From positions 1-12,261 of the forward strand of contig PWJP01000112.1 in NCBI GenBank assembly GCA_003559985.1: a DNA stretch of 12,261 bases, written 5' to 3'. Both the position numbers and the translations under genes were made by a program. Every line of letters starts with the position of its first letter. The stretch's first letter is position 1. This DNA comes from Saprospirales bacterium. GTDB taxonomy: Bacteria > Bacteroidota > Bacteroidia > Chitinophagales > Saprospiraceae. This document shows, piece by piece, positions 6,300 through 12,261 of the stretch. Below the pieces are notes generated by a model, which worked only from the letters and a program-made list of their open reading frames with translations, had not been told where the DNA came from and ran no database searches.

Positions 6300-6315
6300 T
6301 TTAGAAATTTCTAAA
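6300..6315. promoter_or_regulatory. 16-bp perfect palindrome in the nrdJ-dut gap
   Basis: The sequence TTTAGAAATTTCTAAA is a perfect palindrome two bases beyond the nrdJ stop, in the one gap of this window larger than 22 bp. It could be an operator for a dimeric regulator or a weak transcript hairpin; with no loop and few G:C pairs, RNA folding would be poor. A TATAAT (minus strand, about 6282-6287) follows, but it lies only a few bases from the dut ribosome site and has no matched -35, so I do not call a promoter. Confidence 0.35.
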
Positions 6316-6317
6316 AC

Positions 6318-8543
6318 TCAATCACATTTAGACCAGCCACATTCACAAGCAATACATCCATCAATTCGTTTAAGATCTTTTCCACATTCTGGGCAAACCT
6401 CTCCAGTATCAAGATCCGTAATATATTTTTTCAGTACCCTTGCCATCCCCTTACTGAATGTCCCAAATTGAGGAGTGCTATTTAATTGTTTGACAATCAT
6501 AGGGAGGGAAATATTAGTTCTAAGAAATAGGGAAATCATCCTACCTAAGGCAAGCCATTCTGAATCAAAATATTCTGAAGTAATATCCAAAGTATACTGA
6601 CTTTTCTTTCCATAAATAATTAGCTGATATTTTCCAGAACTTATCTTTTTGATAAACCCTTGTCGAGCTCCTCTTAGAGAGATTATATCATCTGGGTCAT
6701 CGGTTAGGAAAACTTCATATGGTCGATCATCCAAAATTCCAACAAGGGCAACTAATCTTTTCTTATTCACAAACATTTCGTAAATATCGCAAGGAACTTC
6801 TTTCGGTCGTTTTCTAGGAATATAAGAAGTCATAACCTCTTCTACCGATCCTCCAGAAGAGAGGATTCCTTTCATGCTACCTTCTGGATTAAAGCTCGTG
6901 AATCCCTTGAGCTTATTTTTCCAAGAAAATTCAAAAAGGCCTTTGAAATCCTCATAGGAAAATCCTTTAGGAAGGTTTGCTGTTTTTGAGATAGCGGCAT
7001 CTATATATTTTTGTAGGATTCCCTGAATTTCAATGGCTTCATAGGGGGATAGATCAAAAGAAGTTTTGAAAAAAGAAGGAGCTTCCTCCTCTTTTTTAAT
7101 TTTTTTAATATTTTTATATTCAAGCCAGGCATAATCAAATACTCTTTCTTTTTTTTCACCCCCATCAAGGCTTTTAATAGTTCGATCATATTCTAAAGCA
7201 AAAATAGGTTCTACTCCACTACTGCAATTCTGTCCAATAGATATCGAAGTAGTTCCTGTAGGAGCTATGGTATTTAAAGCAATATTCCTCAGACCATGAT
7301 TCTTAATGGCTTTTTTAAAATCATCAGGAAGAGTTTTTAGGAATCCAGTATTCAGCATTTTTTCATTGAATAGAGGAAAACTTCCTTTTTCCATGGAAAG
7401 CCAAATAGAAGCTTCATAACTCTTGTCTCTTAGAGTTTTTCCAATTAAATGAGCAAATCCTTTACTTAGTTCAGATCCATAAATAATCCCAAGCATAGCT
7501 TGGGCATCAGCAAATCCAGTTATTCCTAAACCAATTCTTCTTTCACTCAATACTTTTTCTTGTATTTGAGGAAGGGGATAATCTGAAGCAGATAAAACAT
7601 TATCTAAAAATCTTACAGAATATTTAATCACTTCCCCCATTCTTTCTATATCAAAAAAGGAATCTTCTGAAAAAGGATTTCTTACAAAAGTAGAAAGATT
7701 CAAAGATCCTAAACAACAGCATCCATATTCTGGAAGAGGCTGTTCACCACACGGATTAACAGCCTCAATTTTAAAAAGATCTGCTCCTGTATTATTTCTT
7801 TGAACTTCATCAAGGAAGAAGATTCCAGGCTCATTATGAGTAAACATATTTTCCATAATCAAATCATAAAGATCCCTTGCACGGAGTGTCTTATAAACCT
7901 TACCCCCAAAAACCAAATCCCAACCAACATCCTTCTCAACAGCCTTCATGAACTTATCAGTAATTCCAACACTAATGTTGAATTGAGTCAGCCTTTTCTT
8001 TGTATCCCCCTGCTTATAGGTAACAAATTGTTCAATATCAGGATGATCACAATTAAGAATTACTATATGAGCTCCACGCCTTCCTCCACCTGTATGGATT
8101 GCTTTAGAGGAAGAATCAAAAACTTCTAAAAAAGAAATCGGTCCACTAGATTCTCCACCTTTACTGATTGGAGCTCCTTTAGGTCGTAAAGAAGAGATGT
8201 TGAATCCAACTCCCCCTCCCATTTTTCCTATAAGAGCATCTTCAGCCAGAGCCTTGTAAATTTCCTCCATGGAATCCCCAATAGGAATAACATAACAATT
8301 CTGATAATTTTTCATTTTCGAATGGACACGTGCGTTCGCGACTATACGACCGCCCGGAATAAATTCTCTTGAAATCATAATATCATAAAATCGTTGTTTC
8401 CAAATTTCTTTTTCAGTGGGCTCAACACTTGATATTTCTTCAGAAACTCCAGTATATACTTCTTTTAAAGTTTTTTCCCCATACAGACAATATTTTTCGT
8501 TGAATAAATCTTTGCTGACTTTCTGGATAAACTCACTTTTCAT
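6318..8543 (-). CDS. nrdJ: Class II (adenosylcobalamin-dependent) ribonucleoside reductase
   Basis: Reduces ribonucleotides to deoxyribonucleotides using a B12-derived radical, with no separate small subunit and no oxygen need. The 741-residue chain has PGGRIVANA (63-71), NCYVIP with active-site C83, the glycine loop MGGGVGFN (108-115), FNISSLRPKGAPI, GGGRRGAHI (152-160), and the radical-site triad N263-P-C265-G-E267. It also has CCCLGSLNL (275-283) with a partner Cys, and APTGTTSISIGQNCSSGVEP (427-446), the phosphate-binding PTGT region. The C-terminal tail has C717-x2-C720, C730, C733, C735 and C740, the Cys-rich redox tail typical of NrdJ. The length is usual for bacterial and phage NrdJ and no intein is present. 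No NrdB-like gene is nearby, which supports class II. The ATG at 8543 has TGAGG upstream and lies 12 nt after thyX. It depends on host cobalamin. Confidence 0.96.
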   Translation of the reverse strand: MKSEFIQKVSKDLFNEKYCLYGEKTLKEVYTGVSEEISSVEPTEKEIWKQRFYDIMISREFIPGGRIVANARVHSKMKNYQNCYVIPIGDSMEEIYKALAEDALIGKMGGGVGFNISSLRPKGAPISKGGESSGPISFLEVFDSSSKAIHTGGGRRGAHIVILNCDHPDIEQFVTYKQGDTKKRLTQFNISVGITDKFMKAVEKDVGWDLVFGGKVYKTLRARDLYDLIMENMFTHNEPGIFFLDEVQRNNTGADLFKIEAVNPCGEQPLPEYGCCCLGSLNLSTFVRNPFSEDSFFDIERMGEVIKYSVRFLDNVLSASDYPLPQIQEKVLSERRIGLGITGFADAQAMLGIIYGSELSKGFAHLIGKTLRDKSYEASIWLSMEKGSFPLFNEKMLNTGFLKTLPDDFKKAIKNHGLRNIALNTIAPTGTTSISIGQNCSSGVEPIFALEYDRTIKSLDGGEKKERVFDYAWLEYKNIKKIKKEEEAPSFFKTSFDLSPYEAIEIQGILQKYIDAAISKTANLPKGFSYEDFKGLFEFSWKNKLKGFTSFNPEGSMKGILSSGGSVEEVMTSYIPRKRPKEVPCDIYEMFVNKKRLVALVGILDDRPYEVFLTDDPDDIISLRGARQGFIKKISSGKYQLIIYGKKSQYTLDITSEYFDSEWLALGRMISLFLRTNISLPMIVKQLNSTPQFGTFSKGMARVLKKYITDLDTGEVCPECGKDLKRIDGCIACECGWSKCD

Positions 8544-8555
8544 TTACTTACCTCA

Positions 8556-9167
8556 TTATTGATCAGAAGAATAATGCTCTTCAACATATTTTGAATATTC
8601 AGGATAAATTGGACTAAGAAGAAAAAGGATGGTCTCAGCATAATCTCGTATTTCTTTCTGAGCATGTTTGCCCAATCGAAGCTTAAAAAAGGATAACAAA
8701 TTTCTAAGATCAATTTGAAAATAGAATTCGGTATATATAGATACTGGAAGGACCATCCGAGCTTTTTCTTTGGATATCCCAGAAGAGGTTAGCTTTTGAT
8801 AAAGGGATGAACAGTATTCTTGAAGATCTTTTATCAGCTCTTTAGATCCTTCATCAGCTTCAGGGATATAGAATTCCTCCCCCGGTTTACAATATCTAAG
8901 ACTTTTTTCTAAATATCTTCCTGTCCTATGCCTCATCCATTGCCTAGCTACAAAAATCGGGCATTTGATATAAAAAGTTACTGAAGCAAATTCCAAAGGA
9001 CTGGTATGACCCCATTCTAGAAGTTTTTTTATTCCTGGTCCATCCTCACTTAAATGAGAAAGTCCAGCAATCTGGCTGATCTGGTTTTCATCAAGATGGT
9101 AAGAATAGAGGTCTACAATACCTAGATTATCCTCCATATGAACTCGTATGTTCTCCAGCTTTTTCAT
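8556..9167 (-). CDS. thyX: Flavin-dependent thymidylate synthase
   Basis: Converts dUMP to dTMP using FAD, NAD(P)H and methylene-tetrahydrofolate. The 203-residue protein carries the exact ThyX signature RHRX7S (R79-H80-R81 to S89), followed by LRY, and GHTSPLEF (53-60) upstream. ARMVLP (136-141) and the long helix NLLSFFKLRLGKHAQKEIRD (156-175) match the substrate-binding C-terminal half. The start at 9167 is preferred over M11 because GAGAGGG lies about 7 nt upstream, while M11 has no ribosome site. Its first 41 bp overlap the small upstream reading frame. dUTPase and dCMP deaminase in the same gene train make its substrate. Its presence makes it unlikely that the TS-fold protein further along is needed for dTMP. 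Confidence 0.96.
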   Translation of the reverse strand: MKKLENIRVHMEDNLGIVDLYSYHLDENQISQIAGLSHLSEDGPGIKKLLEWGHTSPLEFASVTFYIKCPIFVARQWMRHRTGRYLEKSLRYCKPGEEFYIPEADEGSKELIKDLQEYCSSLYQKLTSSGISKEKARMVLPVSIYTEFYFQIDLRNLLSFFKLRLGKHAQKEIRDYAETILFLLSPIYPEYSKYVEEHYSSDQ

Positions 9168-9285
9168 AAGATTCCCTCTCTTTCCTTATGGAATTAACAA
9201 ATATAGCCTCTTTTTCTTTCTCTTGTTCATCAGCTAATTCTTCCAATAAATCCATATAATACTCATCTGATAAATTATTTTTCAT
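9127..9285 (-). CDS. Small acidic protein of unknown function
   Basis: A 52-residue frame between ruvC and thyX. I do not recognise a family. It is highly charged, with an acidic/basic helical stretch (DLLEELADEQEKEKEAIF at about 12-29), no cysteine and no membrane segment. I use ATG 9285, 7 nt after the ruvC stop; the frame also stays open to a TTG at 9324, which would overlap ruvC. The ribosome site is weak (GGTAAG), so expression would rely on coupling to ruvC. It covers most of the 125 bp between ruvC and thyX and overlaps thyX by 41 bp, which is long for this window, so it may be a real small phage protein or a chance frame. Confidence is moderate. Confidence 0.5.
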   Translation of the reverse strand: MKNNLSDEYYMDLLEELADEQEKEKEAIFVNSIRKERESYEKAGEHTSSYGG

Positions 9286-9292
9286 AATTTTC

Positions 9293-9778
9293 TTACCGAT
9301 GGATTCTCCGAAAATATTCAGCAATTAAAATCCCATCGGCATCTCCATGTTTTTGTATTTCTTCAGAAATTTTTGGAAATAACCTGGACCCAATATCTTT
9401 ACTTGCTTTTTTTAATTGGGAAGATCCCTTCAATCCTGAGGGAAGAAGTGATTTTTGCCATTCTTTACTGTCAACATATTCTAATGGAATCTTCAGTACC
9501 TCAATTACATTCAAAGTTGCCTCAAGAGCACGAATAGCAGACATGGTTGCTTTGAACATCTGGGGATTAACAAGTGGTCTTTCAAGGAATACTTTTCCTT
9601 CCTTAAAATTGGAGAGAATTTCTGTTAATCTAACCACATCAATCCTAGTAATATTCTGTTTTTTCTTTGTATAAGATTGTTCTGACTTAGTTGGAGTTTC
9701 ATACCACCAAAAATTCCCCTCATCATCAACTATCCCTATACTCCCGCTAATCCCATTATCAATCCCTATCCAATACAT
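9293..9778 (-). CDS. ruvC: RuvC-like Holliday junction resolvase
   Basis: A 161-residue RNase H-fold nuclease expected to cut four-way junctions or branched phage DNA during recombination or before packaging. Acidic catalytic residues appear in the right order: D7 in WIGIDNGISGSIGIV, E66 in KVFLERPLVNPQ (E-x-P), and H144-G-D146-A-D148 followed by GILIAEY, matching the RuvC C-terminal H-x-x-A-D-A-x-L-I-A pattern. YVDSKEWQKSLLP (101-113) is the Trp-containing segment common in phage RuvC-like proteins. The ATG at 9778 has TAGGGGC upstream, overlapping the stop of the SbcC-like gene 8 nt away. With RecA and SbcC-like neighbours it forms a recombination block. It is a little shorter than E. coli RuvC (173). 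RuvA and RuvB are not seen here. Confidence 0.9.
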   Translation of the reverse strand: MYWIGIDNGISGSIGIVDDEGNFWWYETPTKSEQSYTKKKQNITRIDVVRLTEILSNFKEGKVFLERPLVNPQMFKATMSAIRALEATLNVIEVLKIPLEYVDSKEWQKSLLPSGLKGSSQLKKASKDIGSRLFPKISEEIQKHGDADGILIAEYFRRIHR

Positions 9779-9786
9779 AGTTGCCC

Positions 9787-11931
9787 CTAAATCAGTTCAT
9801 ATGACCCTTGAGAAACTTGATACACTGAAGCCTGATAATCATTGCTCAAGAGCTCTTTAATCTCTTCCTTATGAGTAATTATAAACAATTGCCTAAAACA
9901 GGATTCCATCTTACCGATTGTCTCATAGAATTTTTTCGAATTTGAAACAGAAGCGGCAGAATCAACCTCATCTAAAAATAAAATTTCATAATTTTGAAGT
10001 TTACCTAAAGCATATTTATATGCAAAGGAGAAGATTTGCTTCTCAAATCCAGATGACATTTTTACATCAGATTTATTTTCTCCATATGAAATTTTCAGAG
10101 CATTCTTACTTTCCTCAATAGATATTTCATAATGAGGATATACCCTGGAAAGGAATTCATTTACTATAACCTCTAAGGATTTCACTAATTGGGAGAGAAC
10201 AAAGGATGGGAATTCCCTAGAGAAAATTTTCTTTGCAAGTTGAAATTTGGAGGAATCATTTTCTAATTTATCTAAATCTTTCTTTTTCTTCAAAACTGAT
10301 ATATCCCTTTCCTCTTTTTCCCGTTCAATCCTTTTGTTGAATTCTCTTTTTTCATTGTTTGAAATGATTACCCTTTCATATTCCTGGATAGACTCAGAAA
10401 TATTCTGAAGAGAAGATTTCAAACGATTAAACTCATCTAAAGGCACTGGTTCAACCTTAGCTAAACGATCTTCTAACACCTGTATTTCATCATACAGTTC
10501 TTTTAATTCATCTTGGAGAATCTGGACAGAAGAAAATTTATCTTGAAGCCTTGATTTCAGATTTTCCTTTTCCCGTTTTAGAGATTCTTTCATAGAAAAG
10601 AATTTTTCCTTCTCATATGAAATCTCTCTTTCCTTTTCCTGTTCTAATGAAGCCATGTTTGACGTCACTATCTTAATAGTCGAGCCTACCTCATAGACTT
10701 GTTGCTCAATTTTGTTTAATTCTGATAAAACCCTTTGAGATTGATCCTTTCGTTTTTTCAATCCTTCCAGCTCTTCTTTAATCTTGTTAAGACTAGTTTC
10801 TTCTTCAATAACCTTATTGGCCCAAATTGAAATTTTTGAATCGCTGATAGGCTGATCACAGGTAGGACAAATCCCCTTCTTAAATTTTTCTAAAAATCTT
10901 TTTGAATTGATTAGGGATTGTTCCAAAATGGTTTCATCCCTTTGTTTTTCAAGAAGAGCAGATTCAACACCTTCAGAAGATTCCTTATATAAAGCTTCTG
11001 AAGATTGTTTCTTTTCAAGTAATTCCTTTTCTTGAGTTTTTAATTTTTCAAGCTCATTTTCCAATTTTTTATTTTTTTCGGAAAAATTTTCAACAATAAT
11101 ACTAGGATTAAATTCATTAGGAGCCTCAGATTCCTCTTTCTCCTTCAATCCTACTTCAGCCTGAAGGGTTTTAATCCCTTTGACTTCTTCCTCTTCTCTA
11201 GATTTTTTCTTTTGAAATTGAGATTTTTTTGATTCAATATCTTTCTTCAGATCCTCCAGAGAAGAAATCCTTTCTTCATAAAGAGTGATCCTCTTTTCCA
11301 ATTCCAATCTCTGTTTTTTGTATTCTTCACATTTTTCTGTAGTGAAAGGAGGACGTTCTAATTGGAAAAGAGTAAAGGTTTGAGATTCTAATGAAATTAT
11401 CTCCCCCTTAAGGCTATCAATTTCTTTTTGAGTATTGGAAATATCCTTTTCAATGATATCAAGCTGTTTCCTAAAATTTAGATCATAAATCCCTTTAAGG
11501 TATTCCCTTCTCTCTGAAGGCTGAGTAGTAATCAAATCAATTTCATGTTCAAAAGATATAGTAGACGCAATAGCTCTTTTCACATCAAAGATTTCATCTA
11601 ACTTATCCAATACAGGAGAATTCTGCCATTCCTCATTAGTAGTGGTACAAAGAAGATTCCTGGAGGTAGAACCATCATATTTAATTGATAATTCATAAGA
11701 TTTACCAGAATGATCAAAATCTAATTCTATTTGAAAGTACTCTTCCCCCCATTTAATATAATCCTTAAATGTAAGGGGGAATCGATTGAACAATCCCATA
11801 GAAATAGCTCGAAGGATAGTAGATTTTCCTTCTCCATTATCCCCACTAAATACAGTGATCCCATCATGGAAAAATAATTCTTCTTGAGATACATTTCCAA
11901 AATTTTTAAGCTTGATCCTCTTCAAAAACAT
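9787..11931 (-). CDS. sbcC: SbcC/Rad50/T4 gp46-like recombination exonuclease ATPase subunit
   Basis: An SMC-like ATPase that, with an SbcD/Mre11/gp47 nuclease, processes DNA ends for recombination. The start at 11931 (MFLKRIKLKNFGNV) is chosen: AGGAGG lies 9 nt upstream, and the 12 extra residues of the longer frame merely translate that site. In the 714-residue product, Walker A is G30-D-N-G-E-G-K36-S-T38. Charged coiled-coil runs from about 160 to 560, broken by the zinc-hook C355-P-T-C358. The signature is MSSGFEKQIFSFAYKYAL (625-642), Walker B is EILFLDEVD (649-657), and H687 in FIITHKEE is the H-loop. The signature is SSGFE rather than LSGGE, a variant I believe occurs in phage relatives. 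At 714 residues it is shorter than E. coli SbcC (1048), near phage gp46-like sizes, because the coiled coil is short. No nuclease partner lies in the window; it may sit upstream. Confidence 0.93.
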   Translation of the reverse strand: MFLKRIKLKNFGNVSQEELFFHDGITVFSGDNGEGKSTILRAISMGLFNRFPLTFKDYIKWGEEYFQIELDFDHSGKSYELSIKYDGSTSRNLLCTTTNEEWQNSPVLDKLDEIFDVKRAIASTISFEHEIDLITTQPSERREYLKGIYDLNFRKQLDIIEKDISNTQKEIDSLKGEIISLESQTFTLFQLERPPFTTEKCEEYKKQRLELEKRITLYEERISSLEDLKKDIESKKSQFQKKKSREEEEVKGIKTLQAEVGLKEKEESEAPNEFNPSIIVENFSEKNKKLENELEKLKTQEKELLEKKQSSEALYKESSEGVESALLEKQRDETILEQSLINSKRFLEKFKKGICPTCDQPISDSKISIWANKVIEEETSLNKIKEELEGLKKRKDQSQRVLSELNKIEQQVYEVGSTIKIVTSNMASLEQEKEREISYEKEKFFSMKESLKREKENLKSRLQDKFSSVQILQDELKELYDEIQVLEDRLAKVEPVPLDEFNRLKSSLQNISESIQEYERVIISNNEKREFNKRIEREKEERDISVLKKKKDLDKLENDSSKFQLAKKIFSREFPSFVLSQLVKSLEVIVNEFLSRVYPHYEISIEESKNALKISYGENKSDVKMSSGFEKQIFSFAYKYALGKLQNYEILFLDEVDSAASVSNSKKFYETIGKMESCFRQLFIITHKEEIKELLSNDYQASVYQVSQGSYELI

Positions 11932-12261
11932 CAGATTTCCCCTCCTCAAATTCTTCTTCTTCATCAATATATTCTATAATATCCGAAGAAGAGACAAATT
12001 TCCTTTTTCTTGTTTCCTCAATCACTTTTTCATACTCTTCTTTATTTTCTTCCTTAGAATAATATTCAGCTACAGCCGCTTTCCCCTGAAATTTTTCTCC
12101 ATTTGGAATAGTAAACCAAGGACCCCCTTTTTTGATCACATCGGTTTCTACAGCAAAATCAATCCATTCCATGGTAGAATCAAATCCTCTTTTGAAGTCT
12201 AAATCAAGGAGGTACCTCTTCATAGGAGGAGCAGTTTTATTCTTAACAACTTTCATAGAAA
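11906..12261 (-). CDS. recA: RecA recombinase, C-terminal part (gene continues past the window edge)
   Basis: This frame is open to the right end of the window, so only the last 117 or so codons are seen. The apparent Met at 12256 is internal: the preceding codon is a Ser codon, not a stop, and MKVVKNKTAPPMK corresponds to the conserved RecA segment near the end of the ATPase core (VVKNK-x-A-x-P-F-K), whose lysines face the subunit interface. The match continues through the C-terminal domain: DLDFKRGFDSTMEWIDFAV, IKKGGPWFTI (like the RecA K-x-G-x-W-Y/F segment), then GEKFQGKAAVAEYY (like G-E-x-x-G-Q-G). The tail is strongly acidic (EYIDEEEEFEEG), a RecA hallmark that tempers DNA binding. It overlaps the sbcC-like start by 26 nt. 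A RecA rather than T4-type UvsX is indicated. Confidence 0.9.
   Translation of the reverse strand, partial: SMKVVKNKTAPPMKRYLLDLDFKRGFDSTMEWIDFAVETDVIKKGGPWFTIPNGEKFQGKAAVAEYYSKEENKEEYEKVIEETRKRKFVSSSDIIEYIDEEEEFEEGKSDVFEEDQA
11941..11946 (-). promoter_or_regulatory. Ribosome binding site that fixes the sbcC-like start
   Basis: AGGAGG on the minus strand, 9 nt before ATG 11931 and inside the end of recA. It argues for the inner start over the in-frame ATG at 11967, which would place this site within coding sequence, and suggests coupling of the two genes. Confidence 0.8.

Noticed and set aside
7001..7189. Minus-strand 62-residue Lys-rich frame
   Set aside because: An alternate frame within nrdJ, caused by the A-rich segment coding KKIKKEEE; no independent start signal.
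7800..8129. Plus-strand 109-residue frame
   Set aside because: It lies wholly inside nrdJ on the opposite strand over conserved RNR motifs, so it is a shadow frame.
11912..12202. Plus-strand 96-residue frame rich in Phe/Ile
   Set aside because: It is the antisense image of the recA C-terminal region; the Phe/Leu-rich text comes from complementing Glu/Lys codons, and it has no ribosome site or known motif.

Overview
The window reads as part of the early/replication region of a lytic, AT-rich DNA bacteriophage (roughly one-third G+C, judged by eye). All fourteen genes I can support lie on the minus strand, so transcription runs from right (12261) to left (1). They are packed with overlaps or gaps of 0 to 22 bp; the only larger gap is 51 bp (6267-6317). 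I see no rRNA, tRNA, integrase, structural gene, CRISPR array or insertion sequence, and no convincing internal promoter or terminator. Strong AGGAGG-type ribosome binding sites suggest a host that uses Shine-Dalgarno initiation, perhaps a low-GC Gram-positive, but the host cannot be fixed from this sequence. No stretch over 300 bp lacks a gene.

In transcription order, the right third is a recombination/repair block: the 3' end of a recA gene cut by the window edge, an SbcC/Rad50/T4 gp46-like ATPase, and a RuvC-type Holliday junction resolvase. A small acidic protein of unknown function follows. Then comes deoxynucleotide supply: flavin-dependent thymidylate synthase (ThyX), an adenosylcobalamin-dependent class II ribonucleotide reductase, trimeric dUTPase, and a P-loop deoxynucleoside/deoxynucleotide kinase.

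The left 5.3 kb is the most unusual part. It holds an all-alpha (MazG/dimeric-dUTPase-type) NTP pyrophosphatase, an amino-type DNA methyltransferase-like protein with an altered motif IV, a strongly divergent C5-cytosine methyltransferase-like protein with an EndoIII-like C-terminal cysteine cluster, a glutamine-dependent asparagine-synthetase-like amidotransferase, a thymidylate-synthase-fold enzyme carrying Asp where TS has Asn177, and a dCMP deaminase. The Asn-to-Asp change is the known hallmark of dCMP hydroxymethylases such as T4 gp42.

My working inference is that this is a cytosine hypermodification locus. The TS-fold enzyme would make 5-hydroxymethyl-dCMP, the kinase would help raise it to the triphosphate, and the second pyrophosphatase could remove dCTP (the roles of T4 gp42, gp1 and gp56). 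ThyX and dUTPase cover dTMP synthesis separately. The divergent C5-methyltransferase-like protein and the amidotransferase, lying between the pyrophosphatase and the hydroxymethylase, could further process the base, possibly to an amide- or amine-containing group. That last step is speculative and needs nucleoside mass spectrometry of virion DNA.
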